The notes: generated by a model from the letters alone, not told the origin. 64,000 nucleotides of DNA from PNNG01 sp964577055 (GCA_964577055.1 CAZNWC010000013.1:1-64000), one strand, 5' to 3'. Positions 26,045-35,855 are shown, counted from the first letter of the stretch. Translations and numbers: made by a program.

Positions 26045-27337
26045 ATGCAAGCAAAGCAAAAGTTTGAAGGCAAAAGGGTGTTGATGCTGGGTTGGGAATT
26101 TCCCCCGGTGCAGGCTGGTGGTTTGGGTGTGGCTTGCTATGGTTTGGCCCGTGCCACACGGCATTTTATCGACATCACCTTTGTGGTTCCTCATTTTGAT
26201 CCCCGGATGACCCTGGAGGGGGTTTCTTTTTTTGGTATGAACCAATTGGACCCATCCATTACCATTACAGATCCTGAGTTGAACCGTTTGCAAGGCGCCT
26301 TGCCTGAACTCGAATACTATCAATTGAGCGCTTCGGCTTGCGCTTCGGTTCGAAAGGGCTATCAAGTGCAAGAGCAACTGGGGAGGATGAGCTTTCAAGA
26401 GTTGTTCGCTGATAAAGAAGTGTATGGTCCGCGTTTATTGGCCAAAGTAAGTGCTTATGCCGAAGGCTTGGCCGAAGCATTTGGCGATGGCGAATTTGAT
26501 TTGATTCACGCACATGATTGGCTGACCTATTTGGCAGGTGTGCGTTTAAAGAAAAAAACGGGCAAACCTTTGCTCTTGCATGTGCATGCGTTGGAAACCG
26601 ACCGCGCTGGTAAAGATGCCCGAAACACCATGTATTACGTGGAGCGCTTTGGTATGCAAATGTGCGACCGCATCATTGCTGTGAGTGAATACACCAAACA
26701 GAATATCATTGAATTGTATGGCATTCCCGAAGAAAAAATAGAAGCCATACACAACGGCATAGACCCACAACCTGTATTTCGGCAGGAGCATTTGGTGCCC
26801 GAAAAAATTGTGGCCTTCATCGGACGACTTACCCACCAGAAAGGGCCTTACCATTTGCTTGAGACCGCTGAAAAGGTCATCAAGCGTTATCCGGAAGTTC
26901 GATTTGTGATTGCAGGAACGGGCGAAAAACTCAAAGAGTTGATTGACTGGACGGCATTCAGGGGTTTGAGTCGCCACTTTTTGTTCACCGGCTTTGTGGC
27001 CCGGGCCAAAGTGGAACAATTGCTTGCCGTTGCCGATGTGTATTTTATGCCTTCGGTTTCGGAGCCCTTCGGTTTGTCGGCCCTTGAGGCTGCTCAATTC
27101 AGGGTGCCCTGCGTTATCTCGAAACAATCAGGTGTGGCTGAAATGCTCACCCATGCACTCACAGCCGATTATTGGGATACCAATTTGTTTGCCGATCACA
27201 TTGTGCGTTTGCTCAGTGATGAGGCTTACCACCGCAAAATGGTGGAAGACATGGAGGGAGATCTCCAGAATATTTCATGGGATGATGCGGCGACCCGTGT
27301 CATCAGACAATACCGCAAATTTCTACTCAACGAATAA
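26045..27337 (+). CDS. GT4-type glycosyltransferase, glycogen synthase-like
   Basis: A 430-residue GT-B glycosyltransferase. The N-terminal domain opens with LGWEFPPVQAGGLGVACYGL, as in bacterial and archaeal starch/glycogen synthase-like GT5/GT4 enzymes, and has HAHDWLTYLAG. The C-terminal GT1 domain has FIGRLTHQKGP, the nucleotide-sugar motif EPFGLSALEAAQF and a final helix. It is followed after three bases by a GH57 enzyme; this pair is common in Bacteroidota and points to glycogen or maltodextrin metabolism. Donor sugar not determinable. Confidence 0.88.
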   Translation: MQAKQKFEGKRVLMLGWEFPPVQAGGLGVACYGLARATRHFIDITFVVPHFDPRMTLEGVSFFGMNQLDPSITITDPELNRLQGALPELEYYQLSASACASVRKGYQVQEQLGRMSFQELFADKEVYGPRLLAKVSAYAEGLAEAFGDGEFDLIHAHDWLTYLAGVRLKKKTGKPLLLHVHALETDRAGKDARNTMYYVERFGMQMCDRIIAVSEYTKQNIIELYGIPEEKIEAIHNGIDPQPVFRQEHLVPEKIVAFIGRLTHQKGPYHLLETAEKVIKRYPEVRFVIAGTGEKLKELIDWTAFRGLSRHFLFTGFVARAKVEQLLAVADVYFMPSVSEPFGLSALEAAQFRVPCVISKQSGVAEMLTHALTADYWDTNLFADHIVRLLSDEAYHRKMVEDMEGDLQNISWDDAATRVIRQYRKFLLNE

Positions 27338-27340
27338 TTT

Positions 27341-28519
27341 ATGCCAGCCCTTTGTTTGTATTTCCAGTTGCATCAGCCTTACCGTTTGAAATCGTATGAT
27401 TTTACGTCGATTGGGGTAGACAATGCTTATTTCGATGAAACCATGAACGAGGGCGTGCTGGATTGGATGGCCGACCACTGCTATTTGCCGGCATTGGAAA
27501 GTTTGCAGCTCATAGCAGAGCAGTCGAAGGGTGAATTTAGGGTCAGTTTTTCCGCTTCAGGTACCGTTCTTGAGCAATTTGAAAAGTACAGGCCTGATGT
27601 ATTGGCGGCATTTCAAAAGTTACATCAAACAGGTTGTGTAGAGTGGGTGGGTGAAACCTATTACCATTCACTTGCGAGTTTGTACAGTTGGACCGAATTT
27701 GAACGCCAGGTAAAAATGCAAGTGGCCAAAATCAATGCCTTGTTTGGTGTGCAGCCTGTGGTTTTTAGAAATACAGAACTACTGTTCAGCAATGATTTGG
27801 TGAAAGAAGTTGTACGCCTTGGGTTCAAAGGCATCTTGGTGCCATCAACAGAAAAGTTGCTGCGCCAAAGAAGTCCGAATCATGTGTACAAAACCCCTTT
27901 GTCGAACAAACTTTTGTGTTTGCCCAAGAACAGCACCCTAACCGCTGAAATCAGCAGACACTTTTACGCAAAAGATCATCCGCATAATTTGCTGCCGGCA
28001 CGCACTTTTGTGCAGTGGCTCGATGAGTTGCCCGCTGATGCTGATTGCGTGAATTTATTCATGGATTTTGGGGTTTGGAGCGAACAACCTGATGGAGAAA
28101 CCCAGATCCGCGATTTTTTCAAACAAATGGCCCGCATGGCGACAGCCCATGGGCATGCCTTTGTCTGGCCGTCTGAATTGATTTCCAATGTGCCGGCACA
28201 AGGGAAGTACGATGTGCCTTCGGCCATCACCTGGTCGTATCCCGAATACAACTTGAGCTATCTGACCCAAAACGATATCCAGCAAGAAGCTATTAATCGG
28301 TTGTTTGAATTGGAAGAGGCGGTGGTGGCCAAAGGCGATCAAAAATTACTTGCCGACTGGGCGCGCCTGCAGGCAAGCGATCATTTTTTCTACATGACCC
28401 ATAAATTCGATGAGAAAGGGGAAAAGAATATGTTCTCCCCATACGCATCTGCCCACGATGCTTACAATTACTTTCTCAATGTACTTACCGATTTAGAATT
28501 GCGGGTTCGGCGCTCCTGA
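27341..28519 (+). CDS. Glycoside hydrolase family 57 protein (alpha-amylase-like)
   Basis: A 392-residue cytoplasmic protein. The start PALCLYFQLHQPYRLKSYDF holds the GH57 conserved motif 1 (HQP). Later motifs include FRNTELLFSNDLV (nucleophile region with Glu) and the FMDFGVWSEQ segment (acid/base region). GH57 enzymes act on alpha-glucans. Shares an operon with the preceding glycosyltransferase and ends before a bidirectional terminator. Alpha-amylase versus branching activity is not clear; the length is short for a branching enzyme. Confidence 0.87.
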   Translation: MPALCLYFQLHQPYRLKSYDFTSIGVDNAYFDETMNEGVLDWMADHCYLPALESLQLIAEQSKGEFRVSFSASGTVLEQFEKYRPDVLAAFQKLHQTGCVEWVGETYYHSLASLYSWTEFERQVKMQVAKINALFGVQPVVFRNTELLFSNDLVKEVVRLGFKGILVPSTEKLLRQRSPNHVYKTPLSNKLLCLPKNSTLTAEISRHFYAKDHPHNLLPARTFVQWLDELPADADCVNLFMDFGVWSEQPDGETQIRDFFKQMARMATAHGHAFVWPSELISNVPAQGKYDVPSAITWSYPEYNLSYLTQNDIQQEAINRLFELEEAVVAKGDQKLLADWARLQASDHFFYMTHKFDEKGEKNMFSPYASAHDAYNYFLNVLTDLELRVRRS

Positions 28520-28540
28520 TTTTTTTTGACCACAAAAGAA

Positions 28541-28570
28541 AAGGGCTACCTCTATGAGGTAGCCCTTTTT
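28541..28570. terminator. Bidirectional terminator between GH57 and the seven-module protein
   Basis: AAGGGCTACCTC (28541-28552), loop TAT, GAGGTAGCCCTT (28556-28567), with A and T runs on the two sides, serving both convergent genes. Confidence 0.93.
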
Positions 28571-28587
28571 CATTCATCGGGATGCAG

Positions 28588-31500
28588 TTATTTGCGCACC
28601 ACAAGCTGACGAGCAATTTGTTCGTGTCCGTTGCTGATACGGATGTGATACAAACCTTCGGCCCAGTCTAGCACTTGGAGTTGCAGTTCACCTGCTGATT
28701 GAACTTTTTCCTGGAGACTGGTTACCAATCGTCCACGACCGTCGTAAACGGTCACATTCAAATCACCAGGGGTTTCAAAGGTGTAGGCAATGGTAGCCAC
28801 ACCTTGTGCAGGGTTGGGGTACACTTTGATGGCTGCATTGAGCGCACCAGGTTCAAATACGCTCACGCCGCAAGCCACACAACGTCCGAAACAAACTACT
28901 GGAACGGTCACGTTGGAGGTGCCAACCACAACAAAACGGTTGTTGTTTTGGGCACAGGAAGCAGGTACTGATTCATCGAAACCGGCTCCCCATTGGTTGC
29001 CGTTGATGAATTTGTATTCGTACGTGCTATTGGCTGGCAGTTGGGCTGTATACGTGTACAATCCATTGCCTTGGCTTACCATGGGTGTTGCATTTGGACT
29101 CCAGCCTTGGAAACTGCCAGCAATGTGAATGCCATTGGCTGAAATGGTTTCGCGGCTCATATCAACCTGGAAAGTTACACTCACCAGTTGCGGAGGCGTT
29201 ACAACAGTGCCACCAAAATACACTGAGTCGGCATGGAAAATAGCCCCTGTACCATTGCTACCGAATGCGTAGAAAATAGACAGCATGTTGTAGGTATTCG
29301 CAAAATTGATAGGCGCGGTACCGGTGGCTTGGTTTGCAAAATCGAACACGAGTGTTTGCCAGCCCGTGGCAGTGGTAGTGGCTTCTGTTTCTACCGAAAT
29401 GGTAGGTACACCTGCTTGTTCAGCTTTCAAACGCACCACTACACCTGCAGCAGGTGCATGTACTTTTACCGACATTGTTGTTGCGCCTGTAGCAAATGGA
29501 ATGGCTGTTGCAAGTCCATTGACAGGCGTGATGGTAGTGCCTGCCCATGTTTGAGCTCCTGCCGTTTTTTCAGTACGCAAGGTGGTATTGTTGGGATCTG
29601 TAGGCGATGGTGCCAATGCAGATGCATTGCCGCCAAAGTCGGTGAAGACGTAGTTCAAGGCCGTATTATCCCAAGTAATAGGCAAGTTGATGGGCGTTGG
29701 GGGTGGGCCTGTAGGCGTGCCGCCAAAGAATACCGAATCGGCGTAATAAATGTCGCCATTGCCAGCCGTACCAAATGCGTAGAAAATGGAAAGCACATTG
29801 TAGGTGTTGGCAAAGTTGATGGGGGCGGTACCGCTTGCCTGATTTGCAAAGTCGAATACCAATGTTTGCCAGCCCGCGGTGGTGGTAGTGGCTTCGGTTT
29901 CTACCGAAATGGTAGGAACACCTGCTTGTTCAGTCTTGAGGCGTACAACTACACCAGCTGCAGGGGCATGCACTTTTACCGACATGGTGGTGGCACCTGT
30001 TGCGAATGGAATGGCTGTTGCCAAACCATTTGGTGGAGAAAGTGTGGTGCCTGCCCATGTTTGAGCGCCAACGGTCTTTTCAGAGCGCAAGGTGATGTTG
30101 GTGGTGTCGGTTGGAGAGGGTACTAGCGCCGAAACGTTGCCGCCGAAGTCGGTGAATACGTAGTTCAAGGCTGGGTTGTCCCAAGTAATGGGAAGGCTAA
30201 TGGGGGTAGGAGGTGGACCTACTACGCCACCGCCAAAGACTACCGAATCGGTGTAATAAATGGCACCGGTTCCTGCTGATCCAAAGGCGTAGAAAATCGA
30301 CAACATATTGTAAGTATTGGCGAAATTGATTGGTGCAGTTCCAGTGGCTTGGTTGGCAAAATTGAACACAAGCGTTTGCCAACCCGAAGTGGTTGAAGTG
30401 GCTTCGGTTTCAACCGATACCGTGGGAACACCGGCTTGTTCAGCCTTCAAGCGAACCACTACTCCCGATGCAGGTACATGTACTTTTACCGTCATGGTGG
30501 TTGCGCCACTGGCAAATGGAATGGCGGTAGCCAAACCTACTGGCGGCGTAATGGTTGTTCCTGCCCAAGTTTGGGCGCCTACCGTTTTTTCAGTGCGTAA
30601 GGTGATGTTGGTGCTATCGGTAGGCGATGGCGCCAAAGCCGATGCGTTGCCGCCAAAATCAGTGAATACATAGTTCAAAGTTGCATCATCCCAAGTAATA
30701 GGCAAGTTGATGGGTGTAGCAGGAGGCCCTACGATCGATCCACCGAAGAAAACAGAGTCGGCATAGTATATTGCACCCGTGCCTGCTGTGCCGAAATTGT
30801 AGAAAATCGAAAGTACATTGTAAGTATTGGCAAGGTTTAAAGGTGCGGTGCCAGCGGCTGCATTCGCGAAGTTGAATTCGAGCGTTTGCCAGCCTGCTGC
30901 TGTGGTGGTAGCTTCGGTTTCGACCGAGATGGTGGGAGTGCCAGCTTGTTCGGCTTTCAGACGTACAATAGTGCCAGCTGCTGGTGTATACACTTTCACC
31001 GAAAGGATTGTTGCGCCCAGAGCGAATGGGATAGGTGAGGTTAATCCAGTGGTTGGGGTAATTGTGGTACCCGCCCAAGTTTGGGCACCAGTGGTTTTTT
31101 CCGAACGCAAGGTCATATTTGTGCTGTCGGTTGGCGAAGGCGCCAAAGCCGATACGTTGCCGCCAAAGTCGGCAAAGCTGTAGGTAATGGTAGGGTCATC
31201 CCAGGTGATGGGCAAATTGATTACAACAGGTGGTGGACCCACGGGGCCGCTTCCGCCAAAGAACACTGAGTCGGCATAATATACTGCACCGCTACCCGCT
31301 GTTCCAAAGTTGTAGAATATAGACAGTACATTGTAGGTATTGCCAAAATTCAAAGGTGCCGTGCCTGCCGCATGGTTGGCAAAGTTGAATTCGAGTGTTT
31401 GCCAGCCTGCTGCTGTAGTAGTGTCTTCGGTTTCAACCGAAATGGCTGGTGCGCCAGCTTGTTCGGCTTTCAGACGAACGATGGTGCCGGCCGCAGGCGT

Positions 31501-32820
31501 ATACACATGAACTGAAATGGTGGTAGCCCCCGTAGCAAATGGAATGGGCACGCCCAATCCGCTGGTAGGTGTAATGGTGGTACCTGCCCATGTCTGAGCT
31601 CCTACAGGCTTTTCAGTGCGCAAGGTGGTGTTGGTACTATTGGTTGGCGATGGTGCCAAAGCCGAGATGTTGCCACCAAAATCGGTGAAGCTGTAGGTTA
31701 TAGAACTGTTATCCCATGTAATCGGCAAGTTTACGAGCACAGGTGGTGGACCAACCGGACCGCTTCCGCCAAAAAATACAGAGTCGGCATAAAAAATGCC
31801 GCCATTGCCTGCTGTGCCGAATGCGTAAAAAATCGACAAGATATTATAAGTGTTGGCAAAGTTAATCGGCGCTGTTCCGGCAGCTTGGTTGGCAAAATTA
31901 AATTCGAGTGTTTGCCAGCCTGCTGCTGTAGTGGTGTCTTCGGTTTCAACCGAAATGGTTGGTGCGCCAGCTTGTTCGGCTTTCAGACGAACGATGGTGC
32001 CGGCCGCAGGCGTGTACACGTGAACTGAAATGGTGGTAGCCCCCGCAGCAAATGGAATGGGCACGCCCAATCCGCTGGTAGGTGTAATGGTGGTACCTGC
32101 CCATGTCTGAGCTCCTACAGGCTTTTCAGTGCGCAAGGTGGTGTTGGTACTATTGGTTGGCGATGGTGCCAAAGCCGAGATGTTGCCACCAAAATCGGTG
32201 AAGCTGTAGGTTATAGAACTGTTATCCCATGTAATCGGCAAGTTTACGAGCACAGGTGGTGGACCAACCGGACCGCTTCCGCCAAAAAATACAGAGTCGG
32301 CATAAAAAATGGCGCCATTGCCTGCAGTGCCGAATCCGTAAAAAATCGACAACATATTGTAGGTATTAGCGAAGTTGATTGGTGCTGTTCCAGTAGCTTG
32401 GTTGGCAAAATTAAATACCAGCGTTTGCCAGCCAGCCATGCTGGTGGTGGCTTCGGTTTCAACCGATATAGTGGGTACGTTTGCTTGTTCTGCTTTGAGT
32501 CGAACCACAATGCCCGATGCAGGCGCATGTACTTTCACTGAAATGGTTGTTGAACCGCTCGCAAACGGAATGGCCGAAGCTAAACCATTTGCAGGGGTAA
32601 TGGTGGTGCCTGCCCAAGTTTGAGCGCCACTCGTTTTGGTTGACCTCAATGTGGTGTTGGTGCTATCGGTCGGCGATGGTGCCAAGGCAGAAACGTTTCC
32701 GCCAAAATCAGTAAAACTGTATGTGACAGCTTGATTATCCCAAGTGATGGGAAGATTGATTTGACCCATTGCCCCCAAACAGCTCAACAGGAGCACAGCC
32801 AGGGTGTAAATTGATTTCAT
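28588..32820 (-). CDS. Seven-module secreted protein with starch-binding-like domain and T9SS tail
   Basis: A 1410-residue exported protein. After a signal peptide (residues 1-19) come seven tandem copies of a ~170-residue module, each opening with (I/V)NLPITWD or ISLPITWD, then TDFGGN-SAL-PSPTD, GAQTWAGTT, VRLK-EQA, GWQTL-F-FAN and a closing Y-DSV-FGG, joined by Pro/Gly linkers such as GPVGPPPV. Similar modules flank GH16 glucanases in Bacteroidota, so glycan binding is inferred. Then comes a CBM20/AMPK-CBM-like domain (VDMSRETISANGIHIAGSFQGW, YEYKFINGNQWG) and a T9SS sorting domain (IKVYPNPAQGVATIAY to the end). No catalytic residues are recognised. Confidence 0.9.
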   Translation of the reverse strand: MKSIYTLAVLLLSCLGAMGQINLPITWDNQAVTYSFTDFGGNVSALAPSPTDSTNTTLRSTKTSGAQTWAGTTITPANGLASAIPFASGSTTISVKVHAPASGIVVRLKAEQANVPTISVETEATTSMAGWQTLVFNFANQATGTAPINFANTYNMLSIFYGFGTAGNGAIFYADSVFFGGSGPVGPPPVLVNLPITWDNSSITYSFTDFGGNISALAPSPTNSTNTTLRTEKPVGAQTWAGTTITPTSGLGVPIPFAAGATTISVHVYTPAAGTIVRLKAEQAGAPTISVETEDTTTAAGWQTLEFNFANQAAGTAPINFANTYNILSIFYAFGTAGNGGIFYADSVFFGGSGPVGPPPVLVNLPITWDNSSITYSFTDFGGNISALAPSPTNSTNTTLRTEKPVGAQTWAGTTITPTSGLGVPIPFATGATTISVHVYTPAAGTIVRLKAEQAGAPAISVETEDTTTAAGWQTLEFNFANHAAGTAPLNFGNTYNVLSIFYNFGTAGSGAVYYADSVFFGGSGPVGPPPVVINLPITWDDPTITYSFADFGGNVSALAPSPTDSTNMTLRSEKTTGAQTWAGTTITPTTGLTSPIPFALGATILSVKVYTPAAGTIVRLKAEQAGTPTISVETEATTTAAGWQTLEFNFANAAAGTAPLNLANTYNVLSIFYNFGTAGTGAIYYADSVFFGGSIVGPPATPINLPITWDDATLNYVFTDFGGNASALAPSPTDSTNITLRTEKTVGAQTWAGTTITPPVGLATAIPFASGATTMTVKVHVPASGVVVRLKAEQAGVPTVSVETEATSTTSGWQTLVFNFANQATGTAPINFANTYNMLSIFYAFGSAGTGAIYYTDSVVFGGGVVGPPPTPISLPITWDNPALNYVFTDFGGNVSALVPSPTDTTNITLRSEKTVGAQTWAGTTLSPPNGLATAIPFATGATTMSVKVHAPAAGVVVRLKTEQAGVPTISVETEATTTTAGWQTLVFDFANQASGTAPINFANTYNVLSIFYAFGTAGNGDIYYADSVFFGGTPTGPPPTPINLPITWDNTALNYVFTDFGGNASALAPSPTDPNNTTLRTEKTAGAQTWAGTTITPVNGLATAIPFATGATTMSVKVHAPAAGVVVRLKAEQAGVPTISVETEATTTATGWQTLVFDFANQATGTAPINFANTYNMLSIFYAFGSNGTGAIFHADSVYFGGTVVTPPQLVSVTFQVDMSRETISANGIHIAGSFQGWSPNATPMVSQGNGLYTYTAQLPANSTYEYKFINGNQWGAGFDESVPASCAQNNNRFVVVGTSNVTVPVVCFGRCVACGVSVFEPGALNAAIKVYPNPAQGVATIAYTFETPGDLNVTVYDGRGRLVTSLQEKVQSAGELQLQVLDWAEGLYHIRISNGHEQIARQLVVRK
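29645..32810 (-). repeat. Seven tandem ~510/513-bp coding repeats
   Basis: The ITWD-encoding segments recur with a period of 510 bases in the four copies nearest the 3' end and 513 bases in the first three. Copies 2 and 3 are nearly identical: 31534-31797 and 32047-32310 match base for base by eye, with only a few substitutions on the module-interior side. Confidence 0.9.
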
Positions 32821-32980
32821 ACAAGGAGTTTTAGTAAAATTTACTATAAATGTATATTGAAAAATGTAGACCTCCTAATTTTTTCAGAATTTCTTGTGAA
32901 AATCCTTAGTCTAACCTCAATGAAGGTGGTATAGAATGTTGAATTCTAAATGCAATAGAAAGTGCTGCCGCACCCTTAAT

Positions 32981-33316
32981 TCACTCGTCGCCGAGAGAAT
33001 TGAGCCCCAATTGCATGCGGAGCAAATACAACAAGGCACTTTTCCATTCGGGAAGGTCGGTTGTGTCGAGAAAGGCCGTTGCAAAACCGTTGCCACAACA
33101 ACTGCAGCCCTGGATCAGGTAAATGCATTGGTCGCCGTCGAGAAATATCTCTATACTTTCTCGCGTAGCCGCCGGCATTCCGCATGCATCGCATTCCATG
33201 AGACTGGCCGTCATGGGCAGCAATTTTTCGTCATCACCCAGCAAAATTTCCAGCTCTTCTAAAGGAATGCTGAGGTATGCGCAGTTGGAGAAATGGAAGC
33301 CTTGGGGACGTTTCAT
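32981..33316 (-). CDS. Small CxxC protein of unknown function
   Basis: A 111-residue protein I do not recognise. It has two cysteine motifs, CDACG (about residues 42-46) and GCSCCG (about 70-75), separated by a strand/helix segment with IEIFLDGDQCIYLI, and an amphipathic C-terminus (WKSALLYLLRMQLGL). The cysteines could bind zinc or another metal. No signal peptide. It lies 86 bases downstream of the decayed sensor gene on the same strand, so both might once have formed one unit. The intergenic stretch 32821-32980 is AT-rich and holds the leader of the seven-module gene; TACATTTA there is a weak -7 candidate. Confidence 0.6.
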   Translation of the reverse strand: MKRPQGFHFSNCAYLSIPLEELEILLGDDEKLLPMTASLMECDACGMPAATRESIEIFLDGDQCIYLIQGCSCCGNGFATAFLDTTDLPEWKSALLYLLRMQLGLNSLGDE

Positions 33317-33402
33317 GACAGCAAATTAGAATGTGCTGTGCAATGAAGCAAGCACTTGAAAACAATTGCGCGAAAAATAATAGTAATGTAATGCTGATCT
33401 GT

Positions 33403-34880
33403 TTAGCTGGCGACATTACCGGTTTTTGCTACAATTTTGCGGATAACCGCATCGAGCTGGCAGGCAGCCATGTTGAGCTCATACAAGTAATGTCGCACTT
33501 CTGTCTGGCTCAGTGCCTGGTCTTGTTCAATCAGCTGTGTGATGCCTAGGATGTTCGCCAATGGAGCGCGTATCTCATGTGATTGTTCCCAGGCGATTTC
33601 CATTAGTTTTTTTGCTGACTGTGTAATTGTTGTTCATGTCGAATGCGCCTGCTCGCATCGTGGGCGAAGCAACCTACACAAACTACCTTTCCTTCTTCGT
33701 TTTTGATGGGATACATCCGTAAATCGATGGTCGGGGATTCGAGTAAGGAGGTCGGATGGTGCATCATGCGCTCCATTTTGTGGCCAGCAAAAGCCCCCGC
33801 ATACATCATTTTCCATTCTTGAAACCAAGGTGCATCTGGATGATTTGCCAACAAACTGTCCTGCAGCAAATAATTATCATGCTTGGTTTGGGCGGCTTCA
33901 TAAAAGCGCCTATTGGCTGCAAGGAGTATGCGATCGGAATCAATGGCCCATATCCAATCGTCACTCGCATTCACAACTGCCTCTATGGTGAACTCAAATT
34001 GGCTAATCGTGTCTTCAAGCAAGCGCTGCTGGGTAATGTCGAAAATGAGCATGCCCAAACCATCGGGCGATTTGTAACTACTAATGCGCAGCCATTGTTT
34101 TTTATGGGCATCGTAGTACTCGGTAATGTAGCGTGGTTCTTGCCATGCCTTTTCCAAGAGCGATTCCCACCAGGCACCATTCCGACGACGCAATACTTGC
34201 AAAGCATTTGCACCAATGACTTCCTCCTCATTCACCTGCAAATATTGCTACAATGCAGGATTGAGAAAGTTGATTTTCCGGTTGTTGCCAATGCCCAATA
34301 CCATGTCGGGCATGCCTTGAAGCAAGCGTTCCAGCCTTTCCTGGGTTGCTATTCGGGCAGCTTCAGCCTCTACCGCCTCATGGGAGCTCATGATAAAATG
34401 GACCACTGCCGGCCCTGTTTCCTGTTCTATTTCGCTGATAAATTCTTTTACCCAAATGATACTGCCAGATTGGTGACGGTGTTACTTCAAAAGTTTCATC
34501 ACCCCAATGGCTGGCGCCACAACTTCCAATTCATGGTGGTGCATGGTTTTCAGCATTTCTCTGTCAAAACTATACAAATCTGCAGCTGCCTGATTCGCCG
34601 CCAATATTTTTCCAACACCTTTGCGGGTAACCAGCATTGCATTTGGATTGTGCACAAATAAACTGCGGTAGTTTCTTTGGTCTTTGGCACGCTGATTTTC
34701 TAAAGTTTTCACAAAAAAATAAAGTAGCCCGGCTATTACAAGGATAAAAAACAGGCCTTTCACAATGCTGAAGTGCAGCATTTCCTTGATCGATGGCAAT
34801 AGACTTTCTATTGCTAAGTCGCTGAAAATGATCCATATCATTCCAATCAGCATGTAGAACAAAGCAGTCATTTTGGCCAT
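33403..34880 (-). pseudogene. Decayed PAS-HisKA sensor gene (two nonsense codons and a frameshift)
   Basis: Read through the lesions, this encodes about 490 residues: two membrane helices (residues about 5-25 and 38-58), three PAS-like regions, and a HisKA-like end with H-box SHEIRAPLANILG. No HATPase domain follows; many Bacteroidota PAS proteins end after such a HisKA segment. Lesions on the minus strand: TAA at 34484-34482 in an otherwise open frame that goes on as HRHQSGSIIWVKEF; TAG at 34250-34248 between NPAL and QYLQVNEEEV; and a missing base in A7 at 33613-33607. Correcting the last gives QQKKLMEIAWEQSHEIRAPL, the family consensus. Both stops fit Gln codon C-to-T changes. Confidence 0.85.
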
Positions 34881-34910
34881 CTATAGCTTTTTTAGTTCAA
34901 GATAATAAAT

Positions 34911-35831
34911 TTATGCTACATCCAGCTTCCAAACAATGGTTTTACGATCATCGCCAACAGACCAAAGCCGCGCTGTGTTGGCCGACCAAGCCAGTTTATT
35001 TACTGAATGACTGTGGGCTTGGCCTGGAAATTTCTCATAATCGACCACCTTCAAAAGTTCAAGGGTTTTGGCATCCCAAAACTTGATGGCCTTGTCGCGC
35101 CCAGCGCTGGCCACGATGCCAAGTTCGGGCAAGTGCAAAAGGTGGTTGATGGTAAACAAATGTGCTGGAATTTTCTCGAGGAGTTTGCCCGAACTGGTTT
35201 CCCAAACAGCTAAGTGGGCATCGCGCGAGCCGCTGAGCAAATATTTCCCCCCTGCCAGCCACAACAAACTGAATACTGAGTTGCTGTGCCCTTGCAATGT
35301 CATGATTTCTTTTCCTTGAAGATCGAGCAACCGAATGCTTTGGTCGCTGCTGCCCACAGCCAAAAGCGCTTCGGTAGGATGGATCGCCAAAGTGCGCAAG
35401 GCTGCACCTGCGGCCTGCACATGAAAATCGAGCAGCAAATCTTGCGCGCCTTCCTGGCTCCAACGGCTGAGCATGCCGTCGCCATGGGTGATGAACAAGT
35501 GCTTGTCAAGCCAAGCCATCGCAAACAATGGGGCAGGATTGCGCCGGTAAAGATGGAGCTCCTGGTTTTTCTCCAAATCTATGAGGTGCAGTCCTCCAGT
35601 ATGCGTACCCAACAACAACGCCCGACCCTGTGGCCAATGCAGCATGCAGTAAATATTGTCGGCAACACGTGCAGCCAAGGTAGCATCGGTGCTTTCCGCC
35701 AGGCGCCAGTGCGCAACCATGCCATCTCCACCAGCCGTGAAAAAATCTGTCCCATTGGTGTCGCCTAAGAGGCTATACAGACAATCTTTATGGCCAATCA
35801 ATCTATGTTCGGGGGTAATTCGTATTTTCAT
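34911..35831 (-). CDS. WD40 repeat protein
   Basis: A 306-residue protein made of about seven WD40 repeats, best seen in SIRLLDLQGKEIMTLQGHSNSVFSLLW, GSRDAHLAVWETSSGKLLEKI and SAGRDKAIKFWDAKT (shown in pieces). It should form one beta-propeller, probably a protein-interaction platform. No signal peptide, so cytoplasmic. It lies 30 bases upstream of nothing on its strand except the decayed sensor, and is divergent from the PPTase gene. Partners unknown. Confidence 0.85.
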   Translation of the reverse strand: MKIRITPEHRLIGHKDCLYSLLGDTNGTDFFTAGGDGMVAHWRLAESTDATLAARVADNIYCMLHWPQGRALLLGTHTGGLHLIDLEKNQELHLYRRNPAPLFAMAWLDKHLFITHGDGMLSRWSQEGAQDLLLDFHVQAAGAALRTLAIHPTEALLAVGSSDQSIRLLDLQGKEIMTLQGHSNSVFSLLWLAGGKYLLSGSRDAHLAVWETSSGKLLEKIPAHLFTINHLLHLPELGIVASAGRDKAIKFWDAKTLELLKVVDYEKFPGQAHSHSVNKLAWSANTARLWSVGDDRKTIVWKLDVA

Positions 35832-35855
35832 CTGTTATCTTTACCGCTTCATCTT

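Noticed and set aside
29233..32623. Several plus-strand frames of 80-300 codons within the seven-module gene
   Set aside because: They recur with the 510-base period and are antisense shadows of the repeats.
34911..35831. WD40 gene as part of a toxin or defence system
   Set aside because: No effector, nuclease or protease domain is fused or adjacent; only a propeller is seen.
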